Assembly: GCF_001717955.1 (NCBI RefSeq)
Contig: NZ_CP014168.1
Coordinates: forward strand, 3,689,501 to 3,753,500
DNA: 64,000 nt
Reading direction: 5' to 3'
Origin: Sphingomonas panacis
GTDB taxonomy: Bacteria > Pseudomonadota > Alphaproteobacteria > Sphingomonadales > Sphingomonadaceae
This document shows, piece by piece, positions 43,801 to 53,663 of this stretch. The notes below the pieces were generated by a model, which saw only the letters and a program-made list of their open reading frames with translations, searched no databases and had not been told where the DNA came from. The position numbers and the translations under genes are program-made. Within the stretch, counting starts at the first letter, position 1; each line of letters opens with the position of its first letter.

Positions 43801-44403
43801 ATGCGACAGACGGTACTTGCTTGTGTCCTCGCCGCCAGCGCAGTTTCTGCCACCGCACAGACCGAAGTTCCCGACGCGCCAGATCCCTATATCCACGCGC
43901 AGACGGGCATGCGCTTTCCTGCTCAAGTGGGACCATTCGAGCGTCATGAGGTGGTGCGGTACAACACCGATGGTTCGGACACGGGTGTCGGCTATCAACT
44001 GATCCAAAGCGGCCGCAAGATCGGCTATGTCAGCATGTTCGTTTATCCCGAACCGGCGCTTGGTAAGGATCAATCGCGACAGCAGGCTTGCCGCGATCTG
44101 TTCGCTGGCATCAAACAGGATATTCTAAAGCACGAACCCGACGCGAAAGTGCTAACGGAAGGCGACATTTCTGCACCTTCGCCTCACGTCCGGAAACGCG
44201 GACTCCACGCCACTTTATCGGGCGGATCGGCAATGTTCGACGGAAGAGAGCAACGGGTAATCGAACAAGCGTCGCTCTTCTGCCACGTCGGAGAACGCTG
44301 GCTTGTTTCCTACCGGGTAACGTGGCCCGAAGGTGAAAATCCTACCGCCGCTGTCGAGGCTCTGGTGAAAGCGCTCCATTGGCCGGAGGCGCTTTCACAC
44401 TGA
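43801..44403 (+). CDS. Exported protein of unknown function
   Basis: 200 residues from ATG 43801, 28 bases after the aminopeptidase. Signal peptide 1-20 (VLACVLAASAVSATAQ). The mature protein has two cysteines (C97 and C161) and a soluble mixed fold (DPYIHAQTGMRFPAQVGPFE, then RYNTDGSDTGVGYQL). Lower GC than its neighbours in places (for example 44080-44300), possibly older or transferred sequence. No family recognised. Convergent with clpX. Confidence 0.7.
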   Translation: MRQTVLACVLAASAVSATAQTEVPDAPDPYIHAQTGMRFPAQVGPFERHEVVRYNTDGSDTGVGYQLIQSGRKIGYVSMFVYPEPALGKDQSRQQACRDLFAGIKQDILKHEPDAKVLTEGDISAPSPHVRKRGLHATLSGGSAMFDGREQRVIEQASLFCHVGERWLVSYRVTWPEGENPTAAVEALVKALHWPEALSH

Positions 44404-44418
44404 CGGGGGGAAGGCTGT

Positions 44419-45687
<1,269 letters not shown>

Positions 45688-45930
45688 AAAATCTCGTGTC
45701 CCAATGCCCCTTGTGGGGACGAAAGCATAACAGACTAGGCGCGTTTCTGGCTATCGGGCAATGCCGAATATCGCTTTAGCCCGGCGGTTACGGCCTGATA
45801 AGAGGTGATATGGGCACAGTTTGCGGCGGAACAAGCGGCGCGGCACCACCTGTCCGGGCGGTTCACATCCCGGGTGAGGACGTGCCCCGCCGCCGCGAGC
45901 CGGCGACGGGGCGCGTCCCATAACACGGCC

Positions 45931-46650
45931 TCAGGCGGCGGGAAGCGCCGGCGGGGTGCTGCCGTCTTCCGAGATCGCCGGGCGCTTGTCGAACACCTGA
46001 TCGATCAGGCCGAACGCCTTCGCCTCTTCCGCCGACATGAAGTTGTCGCGGTCCATCGACTTCTCGATCTCCTCAAGCGTCTTGCCGGTGTATTTGGCGT
46101 AAAGCGAGTTGAGGAAATGGCGCATCCGCAGGATTTCGCGCGCCTGGATCTCGATGTCGCTGGCCATGCCCTGCGCACCGCCCGAGGGCTGGTGGATCAT
46201 GATCCGCGAGTTGCTGAGCGCGACACGCATGCCCGGCTCGCCCGCCGAGAGCAGGAAGCTGCCCATCGATGCCGCCTGACCGATGCAGACCGTGCCGACG
46301 CGCGGCCGGATGTACTGCATCGTGTCATGGATCGCCATGCCCGCCGTGACGACACCGCCCGGCGAGTTGATGTACATGAAGATGTCCTTCTTCGGATTTT
46401 CCGACTCAAGGAACAGAAGCTGGGCGGTGATGACCGAGGCCATGTGATCCTCGACCCCGCCGGTCACGAAGATGATCCGCTCGCGCAGCAGCCGCGAATA
46501 GATGTCGAAGCTGCGCTCGCCGCGGTTGGACTGCTCGATGACGATGGGAACGAGGCCGGCCTGGGTCGGCTGCCCCTGATATCCGGGGGCGACGAGTCCG
46601 GCCGCGCTGAGGGGAGCCATGAAATCGCCGGTGTCGAACGGGTTGCGCAT
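45931..46650 (-). CDS. clpP: ATP-dependent Clp protease proteolytic subunit ClpP
   Basis: 239 residues from ATG 46650; MAPLS at 46620 is an alternative. Catalytic triad S128 (GQAASMGSF), H153 (MIHQPSGG) and D202 (MDRDNF). The N-terminal propeptide of about 35 residues is longer than in E. coli. Forms the tetradecameric barrel used by ClpX. A heat-shock-like promoter (CTTGCC, 16 bases, CCGATGT) may lie at 46688-46717. Confidence 0.95.
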   Translation of the reverse strand: MRNPFDTGDFMAPLSAAGLVAPGYQGQPTQAGLVPIVIEQSNRGERSFDIYSRLLRERIIFVTGGVEDHMASVITAQLLFLESENPKKDIFMYINSPGGVVTAGMAIHDTMQYIRPRVGTVCIGQAASMGSFLLSAGEPGMRVALSNSRIMIHQPSGGAQGMASDIEIQAREILRMRHFLNSLYAKYTGKTLEEIEKSMDRDNFMSAEEAKAFGLIDQVFDKRPAISEDGSTPPALPAA

Positions 46651-46738
46651 GATGTTCTGTACGTCCTTTATGCCCTTGCGGTCGCCTACATCGGCACTCC
46701 GTCGGGACTTGGCAAGTGTGGGCGGGCGCATCCCCTGT

Positions 46739-46820
46739 TCGTTCGTGCCGAGCTTGGCGAAGCAGGTGTCCCGAACGCAGCTCTACCAGGCGCGCCCTTC
46801 GACACGCTCAGGGCGAACGG
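46739..46820. repeat. Palindromic repeat family C, copy 1 (diverged)
   Basis: Left arm GTTCGTGCCGAGCTTGGCGA, right arm CCCTTCGACACGCTCAGGGC; imperfect pairing. Between the clpP start and the glycosyltransferase stop. Confidence 0.65.
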
Positions 46821-46831
46821 TACGTGGACTT

Positions 46832-47773
46832 TTAACCTTCGCGCCGCTCCACGCCGGGCGCGCGGTGCGAGAGATAGGCGAGCCGGCGCATTTCGCGGCG
46901 GCCGCGCACCACCGTGTCGAGGATCAGCCCGGCGAACAGGCACAGCGCGGCGAGGATCATCAGGCCGGTCACCATCACCGCTGTCGGCAGGCGCGGCACG
47001 AGATGCGTGTGCATGTAGGTGATGACCAGCGGCACCGCGAGCAGCACCCCGATCAGCGCCAGCGCCACGCCGATCGCGCCGAAGAACAGCACGGGCCGCT
47101 CGATCCGGTAGAGCTGGAGGATGGTGCGCAGGATGCGGAAGCCGTCGCGATAGGTGCTGAGCTTGGAGGCGGACCCTTCCGGGCGCTCGTAATAGGGCGT
47201 CGCCACCTCGGCCACGGGCATGCGCAATTCGAGCGCGTGGACGCTGATCTCGGTCTCGATCTCGAACCCCGCCGACAGCACCGGGAAGCTCTTGACGAAG
47301 CGGCGCGAGAAGACGCGGTAGCCCGACAGGATATCGGTGAAGCTGCGCCCGAACAGGCGCGCGAGCATGCCGGTCAGCACTGCGTTGCCGAAGCGGTGGC
47401 CGCGCCGGTAGGCGGCCTCGATCTGGGTGATGCGCGCACCGACGATCATGTCGAGCTGCTCGTCGAGCACACGGGCGACCATCGCGGGCGCCGAGGCGGC
47501 GTCGTAGGTCGCGTCGCCGTCGGCCATCACATAGACGTCGGCATCGACATCGGCGAACATGCGCCGCACGACCGCGCCCTTGCCCTGGATACGCTCGGTG
47601 CGGACGATCGCGCCGGCGGCGCGCGCGACCTCGACGGTGCGGTCGCGGCTGTTGTTGTCGTAGACGTAGATGTCCGCGCCGGGCAGCGCGGCACGGAACC
47701 CCGCCACCGTCGCGGCGATCGCGGCTTCCTCGTTATAGCAGGGGAGCAGGACGGCGATGCGTGGTTCGGACAA
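46832..47773 (-). CDS. Glycosyltransferase family 2 (DPM-synthase-like)
   Basis: 313 residues from ATG 47773. GT-A fold: IAVLLPCYNEEAAI, the DXD-type ADGDATYD, and a following SGYRVFSRRFV region typical of the dolichol/undecaprenyl-phosphate sugar transferase group. Two C-terminal membrane helices (about 232-255, 265-285). It likely charges a lipid carrier with a sugar. It lies between tig and clpP, an unusual site for such a gene. Confidence 0.82.
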   Translation of the reverse strand: MSEPRIAVLLPCYNEEAAIAATVAGFRAALPGADIYVYDNNSRDRTVEVARAAGAIVRTERIQGKGAVVRRMFADVDADVYVMADGDATYDAASAPAMVARVLDEQLDMIVGARITQIEAAYRRGHRFGNAVLTGMLARLFGRSFTDILSGYRVFSRRFVKSFPVLSAGFEIETEISVHALELRMPVAEVATPYYERPEGSASKLSTYRDGFRILRTILQLYRIERPVLFFGAIGVALALIGVLLAVPLVITYMHTHLVPRLPTAVMVTGLMILAALCLFAGLILDTVVRGRREMRRLAYLSHRAPGVERREG

Positions 47774-47804
47774 GTCCCGCCCCTAATAGCTCAGAGCGGC
47801 TCAA

Positions 47805-47832
47805 CCCCGCCGCGCGTGGTCACGCGGCGGGG
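47805..47832 (-). terminator. Hairpin downstream of tig
   Basis: Twelve-base GC stem (CCCCGCCGCG... / CACGCGGCGGGG) just past the tig stop codon. No T-run; termination is inferred. Confidence 0.5.
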
Positions 47833-47841
47833 TCGTGCGGC

Positions 47842-49485
47842 TCAGGCCTCGGTCTTCTTCGCGGCGGCCTTCTTGGCCGGCTTCTTGGGCTCAGGAGCGG
47901 CTTCGCCCGCTTCGGCTTCGGCCTTGGGCGCAGCCTTCTTGGCGGCCGGCTTCTTGGTCGCGGCCTTCTTGACCGGCTCCTCGGCAGTCGCTTCGGCGGG
48001 GGCCGGCTCGGCCGAATCGTCGGCCTTCAGCTCGGTCGCAGCGGCATGGTCATGATCGTCGCCGTGGGCGTGATCGTGATCATGGCCTTCGTGATCGTGG
48101 CCTTCGTGGTCATGGTCATGATGGTCATGAACATGCGTGCCGCTGGCGAAGCCGTCTTCGCTCTCGATCGCTTCCTGAAGCTCTTCGCGAGTCACTTCGC
48201 GATCGGTGATCTCGGCCTTTTCGAACAGGAAATCGACGACCTTGTCCTCGTACAGCGGCGCGCGGAGCTGGGCTGCGGCCATCGGCTCTTGCTGGATGTA
48301 CTGGAGGAAACGCTGACGATCCTCGGCATTGTACTGCTGCGCGGCCTGCGCGATCAGCCGGTTCATCTCGACCTGGGTGACCTCGACGCCGTTGGCCTGG
48401 CCGATCTCCGACAGGAGCAGGCCGAGGCGGACGCGCCGCTCGGCGATCTTGCGGTAGTCGTCGCGCTCTTTCTCCATCTCTTCGAGCGCGGCGGCCGGAT
48501 CGGCCTCATGAGTCGCTTCGTGCTGGAGCTGCTGCCAGATCTGGTCGAACTCGGCCTCGACCATCGTCGGCGGCACTTCGAAATCATGACCCTCGGCGAG
48601 CTGATCGAGCAGCTTGCGCTTCATGTGGGTACGCGTCAGGCCGTTGAGTTCCTGCTCGATCTGGCCCTTGAGCAGCCCCTTGAGCTGTTCGAGGCTTTCG
48701 AGGCCGAGCGACGTCGCGAGCGTGTCGTCGATCACGGTTTCGCCGGGGGTCTGCACCTTCTTGGCGGTGATCTCGAAGGTGGCGGGCTGGCCGGCGAGGT
48801 TCTCGGCCGGATAGTCCGCGGGGAAGGTCACGTTGAGCACGCGCTCCTCGCCCTGCTTCACGCCGACGAGCTGGTCCTCGAAGCCGGGGATCAGGCGACC
48901 CGCGCCGATCTCGACGCCCATGTCGGTGCCGGTGCCGCCATCGAAAGCGACGCCATCGGCGGTCTTGCCGACGAAATCGACCGTGACGAGATCGCCCTGC
49001 GCGGCTTCATGATCCTCGGCGGCGTCGTCCCACTTCTTCTGCTGCTCGGCGAACTTCGCGACCTGCGCGTCGACTTCGGCTTCGCCGGCCGGAACCGTCA
49101 GGCGCTCGAGCTTGAGGCTGTCGATCGCGGGCGTCGGCACCTCGGGGAGCACTTCGAGCGAAACCTTGACCTCGGCATCGTTGCCGATCTCGAAACCCTC
49201 GTCGAGCGCGACGGAGGGCTGGATCGCCGGGCGCAGCCGCTGTTCGGCGATCAGCGTCTGGATGCCTTCCTGGATCGCCGAGTTGAGCGCGTCCTGAGTC
49301 AGCGCCGGGCCATGCATCTTGCGAACGAGGTTGGCGGGCACCTTGCCGGGGCGGAAGCCGGGCATTTTGATCTGCGGTGCGACGCGCTTCAGCTCGGCAT
49401 CGACCTTCGAATCGATCTCGGCGGCCGTGATGGTGAGGGTGTAGGCGCGCTTGAGCCCCTCGTTGAGCGTCTCGACAGTCTGCAT
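47842..49485 (-). CDS. tig: Trigger factor with His-rich and Lys/Ala-rich C-terminal extension
   Basis: 547 residues from ATG 49485. Ribosome-binding domain with the signature FRPGKVPANLV (about residues 44-54), FKBP-type PPIase domain (about 160-245) and the C-terminal chaperone arms (to about 445). Normal trigger factors end there. This one adds a His/Asp-rich stretch (451-480, 14 His in 30 residues) and then a Lys/Ala/Pro-rich tail like histone H1 (to 547). The chaperone core is complete. The tail may bind metal ions or nucleic acid/ribosome; that is inference. Confidence 0.94.
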   Translation of the reverse strand: MQTVETLNEGLKRAYTLTITAAEIDSKVDAELKRVAPQIKMPGFRPGKVPANLVRKMHGPALTQDALNSAIQEGIQTLIAEQRLRPAIQPSVALDEGFEIGNDAEVKVSLEVLPEVPTPAIDSLKLERLTVPAGEAEVDAQVAKFAEQQKKWDDAAEDHEAAQGDLVTVDFVGKTADGVAFDGGTGTDMGVEIGAGRLIPGFEDQLVGVKQGEERVLNVTFPADYPAENLAGQPATFEITAKKVQTPGETVIDDTLATSLGLESLEQLKGLLKGQIEQELNGLTRTHMKRKLLDQLAEGHDFEVPPTMVEAEFDQIWQQLQHEATHEADPAAALEEMEKERDDYRKIAERRVRLGLLLSEIGQANGVEVTQVEMNRLIAQAAQQYNAEDRQRFLQYIQQEPMAAAQLRAPLYEDKVVDFLFEKAEITDREVTREELQEAIESEDGFASGTHVHDHHDHDHEGHDHEGHDHDHAHGDDHDHAAATELKADDSAEPAPAEATAEEPVKKAATKKPAAKKAAPKAEAEAGEAAPEPKKPAKKAAAKKTEA

Positions 49486-49544
49486 GGGTCTTCTCAGGCC
49501 TCTTCACGAATCAGAATCGCGGCGCCCCTGCACGCGGCGGCGAC

Positions 49545-49629
49545 TGGTGCGGGCGAAGGGACTCGAACCCCCACATCTTGCGATGGCAGGACCTAAACCT
49601 GCTGCGTCTACCAGTTCCGCCACGCCCGC
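49545..49629 (-). tRNA. tRNA-Leu (anticodon TAG)
   Basis: Acceptor GCGGGCG / CGCCCGC, anticodon loop TTTAGGT (TAG) on a GCAGG/CCTGC stem, long variable arm as required for Leu, T arm GGGGG-TTCGAGT-CCC, A73 and encoded CCA. Confidence 0.95.
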
Positions 49630-49765
49630 ATAGGACACCGTCGGGTGTGGGGGGCGTCTATAGCAAGGATCGGCGGCGGGGCAAGCCACGGAGTCACGGC
49701 TGTGAAATCTTCGTGAAACTTCGCGAGGGGCCGGTTCGTTGAGTGTCGGACAGAGGAGAAACCCG

Positions 49766-49942
49766 ATGGCAAGCACGCCCCCCACCGAACTGCCCCCGCA
49801 GCCGAGCCAGCCCGCCACGCCCGAGACCCCGCCGCCCGAGATCGCGCCGACCACGCCGGACATCGACGTGCCCGCGCCGATGCCGACCAGCGACCCCGCG
49901 GTCGCGCCCGGCCAGCCGACCGACCTCGGAGATTTCGCATGA
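49766..49942 (+). CDS. Small Pro/Thr-rich protein
   Basis: 58 residues from ATG 49766; GAGGAG lies nine bases upstream. Composition is mostly Pro, Thr, Ala and acidic residues (PPQPSQPATPETPPPE), so it is intrinsically disordered. No signal peptide. Its stop overlaps the next ATG by four bases (ATGA). Function unknown. Confidence 0.6.
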   Translation: MASTPPTELPPQPSQPATPETPPPEIAPTTPDIDVPAPMPTSDPAVAPGQPTDLGDFA

Positions 49943-50145
49943 GCGGCGCGCCCGAATCCCCCGACGCGTATCCGCCGCGCAAGGACGATCGCAGCGACCT
50001 CCAGCAGATCGTCGAAGCGCGCAAGGACGCGGTCGAGCGCGGCGAAGGCGGGCCGGAGCCTGATCCACTCGCGCGTCAGGGCGAGGCCGACGGTGTCGGC
50101 GGCACCGGCGGCGTGGTGAAAAACCAGGACGACGACGCGCAGTAA
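49939..50145 (+). CDS. Small acidic disordered protein
   Basis: 68 residues from ATG 49939 (ATGA overlap). Charged helix DRSDLQQIVEARKDAVERGE, then a Gly/Asp-rich tail. No recognised domain. Coupled to the previous small gene. Function unknown. Confidence 0.6.
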   Translation: MSGAPESPDAYPPRKDDRSDLQQIVEARKDAVERGEGGPEPDPLARQGEADGVGGTGGVVKNQDDDAQ

Positions 50146-50156
50146 CGGTCAAAAGC

Positions 50157-50251
50157 CGTCACCCCGGACTCGTTTCGGGGTCCACCGTTCCGCGAATCCG
50201 CAGCCTCTGCTTTTGCGGAACGGTGGATGCCAGACCGAATACGGCATGACG
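50157..50251. repeat. Palindromic repeat (family D)
   Basis: Starts GTCACCCCGGACTCGTTTCG, inner inverted arms CACCGTTCCGC / GCGGAACGGTG, ends GGCATGACG. Lies in the gap between convergent genes. Related in ends to family A. Confidence 0.6.
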
Positions 50252-50295
50252 TTCAGGACTTTTCACGGCGCGGCCGGATAAGCATTTCCCATCCC

Positions 50296-50374
50296 CGTTC
50301 GTGCTGAGCCTGTCGAAGCACGTGCCCGAAACCCAGCGCCTGCGACACGTGCTTCGACAAGCTCAGCACGAACG
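50296..50374. repeat. Palindromic repeat family C, copy 2
   Basis: Inverted arms CGTTCGTGCTGAGCCTGTCG and CGACAAGCTCAGCACGAACG with CACGTG boxes inside. In the 3' gap of two convergent genes. Confidence 0.85.
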
Positions 50375-50418
50375 AATTCAAAGAGTTATGCGTCGACGCG
50401 ACGCGGACCAGCCGAGCA

Positions 50419-51048
50419 CTACTTCGCCGCCACTGCCGCGCCGACCGCCCCGATCCGCGCGCCGGCGACGAGCGCGCGGAAGTCGGCGATATCGCGATCG
50501 TAATAATAGATATCGGGCGCCTCGAAGGTCGCCATGTAGAGCTTGCCCGCGATGATCGCGGCATAGCCCTCGCCCTTGCGGCGCACGTCCTCGTTCGGGC
50601 GCGTGAAGCTGTAGGTGAAGGTCACACCTTTCGCGCCGACGAAGGTGGCGGGCGCGACGCTCTCGATCGTCATCAAGGGCGTGGCGAGCGCGATACGGTA
50701 GCTGTTTTCGAGCAGCGCCGGAATATCGGTGAGTAGCATCGTCGCGCTGAAACGCGGCAGCGGCTTCGCCCGTTTGCTCACCTCGCGGAACAGCGTGCGG
50801 TCGGTCTCGATCCCGCCGTAGAAGGTGACGTCGTTCAGGCCATCGCCGTCGAGCGTCCACGTCTCCGAATTGCGGCCCGGCCGCGCGCCCATCTTGTTCC
50901 ATTCGCGGGTCGGTGTGATCGTCAGCGCCGATTTGGCGACGGCGACGGCCTGCCCCTTGGCGATCAGCGTGTTGCCGGCGCTGGCGGGCGCGCCGCACAT
51001 CAGCAGCGCCGATGCCATCAGCGCAGATACGGCTTTTCTCAAGGTCAT
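50419..51048 (-). CDS. Exported protein of unknown function
   Basis: 209 residues from ATG 51048 (GAAGG eight bases upstream). An ATG at 51063, overlapping the protease stop by four bases, is an alternative with five extra residues. Signal peptide with cleavage near APASA. The mature part holds ETWTLDGDGLNDVTFYGGIE and other beta-rich segments. Third gene of the 52987-50419 operon. No family recognised. Confidence 0.7.
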   Translation of the reverse strand: MTLRKAVSALMASALLMCGAPASAGNTLIAKGQAVAVAKSALTITPTREWNKMGARPGRNSETWTLDGDGLNDVTFYGGIETDRTLFREVSKRAKPLPRFSATMLLTDIPALLENSYRIALATPLMTIESVAPATFVGAKGVTFTYSFTRPNEDVRRKGEGYAAIIAGKLYMATFEAPDIYYYDRDIADFRALVAGARIGAVGAAVAAK

Positions 51049-51059
51049 GGTTCCGGCCT

Positions 51060-52238
51060 TCATGGCAGCAGGGTCTGGATCATCGCGCGGTCGGGCGCGT
51101 CGGGGCGCAGCGCGAGATAGCGTTTGAGCGCATCGCCGCCGTGCGAATCGCCGCCGCGAAGCTGCGCGAGGCCGAGGCCGCGATACGCATCGGCATTGGT
51201 GGGATCGAGCGCGATCGCCTGCGCGTAGAACCCGGCCGCCGAGACGAGATCACGCGGGTTGCCGCGCGTGCGGTACAGGTCGCCCCGCGCGCACAGCAGT
51301 TCGGCATCCCAGGTGTCACCAGCGAGCTGGCCGAACAGATATTCGGTGCCGCCGAAATCGTTGAGCTTGATCTGATCGGCGAGGAACGCGCCGCGCAGCG
51401 GCTTGACCGCCCCTTGCAACGCATCGCGGCCGGCATCCCCCTGCCCCATCCCGGCGACGAGCGTGCGCAAATAGGTCGCGCGTTCGAGGCTGGTGGGATG
51501 GCTGGCGAAGAACGACAGGCGATCGTAGCGGTGGCTCTTCTGCTTGCGCCCGAACGCGGTGGCATCGGCCTCGTCCATCGCGCGGTTCCAGATGTCGGGC
51601 AGCGCATTGGGATCATAGCCCGCAGCGAGCATGTATTTCGCGCCGAGCAGATCGGCCTCGCGTTCCTCGTCGCGACCGAATGCGAACATCGACCCGACCG
51701 CTGAGTTGGCCACATCTACGGCGCTGCGGCGGACCTGATAGGAGGCGCCGCTCGCGGCGATCACGCTCATCCACGCCACCACATCGGTCATCGATCGGTC
51801 GTGCTGGAAGCGATGCAGACTGTGCCGCTGTTCGAAATGCGCGAACTCGTGCCCGAGCACCGCGGCCAGTTCCGCCTCGTCGTGCACGCGGATCAACAGC
51901 CCGGAGTTGACCACCATCATGCCGTTCGGCGCCATCCTCGCATTGAACTCGGGATCACGCATCACATAGATGCGGATGCCGCGACACCGATCCGCGCCGA
52001 CGGTACGGCACAGCACCGCGCGCACATAGTCCGTGAGTCCCGGCTCCTTCAGCACGAACGCCGAGTCGCGCAGCGTGCGCTCGGCCTCGTCGAGTTGCAT
52101 CCACAGCCCGCGCTCATCGACCGTCTGCGGCTCGTAGGCGCCGCTATACGGCGGTAGCGGTTCCTTCGGCGCGCTCGCCGCGACACCGAACACCGCCGCC
52201 ACGCCGAGTAGCGCGAGCCGGCGCAGGCGTGGCGTCAT
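51060..52238 (-). CDS. M48 family metalloprotease with TPR-like C terminus
   Basis: 392 residues from ATG 52238 (4-base overlap with the gene upstream). Signal peptide 1-22. Zinc motif HEFAHFEQRHS (about residues 131-141) with a downstream glutamate in the EEREADLLGAKYM helix. The C-terminal region (about 310-392) has a tetratricopeptide-like helix pair (AIALDPTNADAYRGLGLAQL). BepA/LoiP-like envelope protease by architecture, probably acting on outer-membrane or periplasmic proteins. Confidence 0.87.
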   Translation of the reverse strand: MTPRLRRLALLGVAAVFGVAASAPKEPLPPYSGAYEPQTVDERGLWMQLDEAERTLRDSAFVLKEPGLTDYVRAVLCRTVGADRCRGIRIYVMRDPEFNARMAPNGMMVVNSGLLIRVHDEAELAAVLGHEFAHFEQRHSLHRFQHDRSMTDVVAWMSVIAASGASYQVRRSAVDVANSAVGSMFAFGRDEEREADLLGAKYMLAAGYDPNALPDIWNRAMDEADATAFGRKQKSHRYDRLSFFASHPTSLERATYLRTLVAGMGQGDAGRDALQGAVKPLRGAFLADQIKLNDFGGTEYLFGQLAGDTWDAELLCARGDLYRTRGNPRDLVSAAGFYAQAIALDPTNADAYRGLGLAQLRGGDSHGGDALKRYLALRPDAPDRAMIQTLLP

Positions 52239-52987
52239 TGGCCCGTGGCCGACGCAACTACCGGCGCGGCGGGCGGCGTGCTGCCCGGAAAATCCTCGAG
52301 CAACTGGCGCACGCGCTTCTGCGCGCCCTCGACCGTGCGGACATCGCCGCCCATCGCCTGATCGGCATTGAGCCAGACGAGGTCGCCGTTGCGCAGATCG
52401 ACCAGCCCTGCGTAGCCGCGATGTTCGCCTGATTTGACCGACACAGACGCCATCGCCGCGAACACCTGGAAGACCTTGCGACCCGTCGAGCCGTATTGGT
52501 CCTCATCGAAGATGAAGAGCGCGTAATCGCAGCCCGTGCCCCTGCCGATCTCGGCCACGCCCGGCCCCATCGTCCACTCGAAACTGCCTTTGCGCTTCTT
52601 GGTGGGCAGGCGATTGCCGGGGAAGAACTGATATTCGATCACCGAATCGGCCAGTACCGAGAACAACGCGCGGTAGCCGGCGAAGGTCTTGGCGGCCGGA
52701 CCGATCGGCTCCTCCGCGTCGATCACCTGATTGCCGAGTTGCTGTTGCGCCACAGCCAACGCCGCGCCGAGATTGTCGCGCGCCTGCGCGGTCCAATCGG
52801 CATTCGGCTCGAACAGGCCGCCGGTCGATTGCGCGCCGACCCTGATGGTCGGGCGGATCAGCAGGATCTTGGCGGAGCCGGGACGCAAGGTGAAACCGGG
52901 CTTGTTGCCCGATTTCTCCTGTGCGACCGCAGTCGATGACGCGAGCAGGCAAAGAACGGCTACCGCCGCGAACAGTGTATGTCGCAT
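52235..52987 (-). CDS. Exported protein of unknown function, upstream of M48 protease
   Basis: 250 residues from ATG 52987, with GGGGGG four bases upstream. Signal peptide 1-23 (LFAAVAVLCLLASSTAVA). The mature protein has SAKILLIRPTIRVGAQSTGG and later GCDYALFIFDEDQYGSTGR, then LVDLRNGDLVWLNADQA near residue 205, a pattern shared with lipoprotein-like proteins that report surface or stress state. No named family. First gene of a three-gene operon with 4-base overlaps. Confidence 0.72.
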   Translation of the reverse strand: MRHTLFAAVAVLCLLASSTAVAQEKSGNKPGFTLRPGSAKILLIRPTIRVGAQSTGGLFEPNADWTAQARDNLGAALAVAQQQLGNQVIDAEEPIGPAAKTFAGYRALFSVLADSVIEYQFFPGNRLPTKKRKGSFEWTMGPGVAEIGRGTGCDYALFIFDEDQYGSTGRKVFQVFAAMASVSVKSGEHRGYAGLVDLRNGDLVWLNADQAMGGDVRTVEGAQKRVRQLLEDFPGSTPPAAPVVASATGQ

Positions 52988-53094
52988 GCATCCCCCCGGA
53001 TCGCGATGTCCCCACATCGCCCGGGGAACTTACGAGATCATCATGGCGTCTGCAACGGCCTTCGACGAATACACGCCACGCGGTGAAGTCGACT

Positions 53095-53523
53095 TCAATC
53101 CGCCCCGAACAACGTGAACCCGGCCGGCAGGCGCTTTGGCCTATTGCCCTCGATCAGCATCTCGATCGCGCTGATCGCGCCGAGCAGATCGCGCTGCGCA
53201 TAGGGTTTGGCGAGACAGCCCACCGCCACCGCCTGCCCGCCCATCGGGCATTCGCCGGTCACGAACATCGCCGGCACACCAGCCTGATGCGCGACGCGCG
53301 CGACATCGATGCCGCTGCCGTCCGACAACCGCACATCGACCAGCACCAGATCGACATCTTGCGGGCGCCGCAACACAGCGAGCGCGTCGGCGACGCGATC
53401 GACCGTCGCAACGATCTCGAATTCGGCCTCACGCAGGAAATGCTCGGTATCGAAGGCGACGAGCGGCTCGTCCTCGACAATGAGCAACCGACTGATCCGC
53501 CGCTTTTTCCGTCCGAACAGCAT
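53095..53523 (-). CDS. Single-domain response regulator
   Basis: 142 residues from ATG 53523; a longer frame to 53637 is rejected. Receiver fold with D18 (VEDEP), phospho-acceptor D63 (VLVDVRL), T89 (FVTGE) and K106 (LAKPY). No output domain. No histidine kinase adjacent, so an orphan CheY-like protein, perhaps the PhyR or CpdR type of sphingomonad regulator. Confidence 0.85.
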   Translation of the reverse strand: MLFGRKKRRISRLLIVEDEPLVAFDTEHFLREAEFEIVATVDRVADALAVLRRPQDVDLVLVDVRLSDGSGIDVARVAHQAGVPAMFVTGECPMGGQAVAVGCLAKPYAQRDLLGAISAIEMLIEGNRPKRLPAGFTLFGAD

Positions 53524-53663
53524 GTCCGGTTGTCCCACCTTCCCTGACCGCATCGACGCGGTTGACGCGTCCTCGTTACGGATGCGTCTCTTAACGCGCC
53601 GCGTCCGAATCGGTCGCAAGAAATTTTGCGCGCGCACACAGCGAAATTCGCTATAGGATCGCG

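Noticed and set aside
50157..50374. Integron attC or phage attachment site
   Set aside because: The inverted arms match the scattered repeat families C and D rather than attC boxes, and no integrase gene is near.
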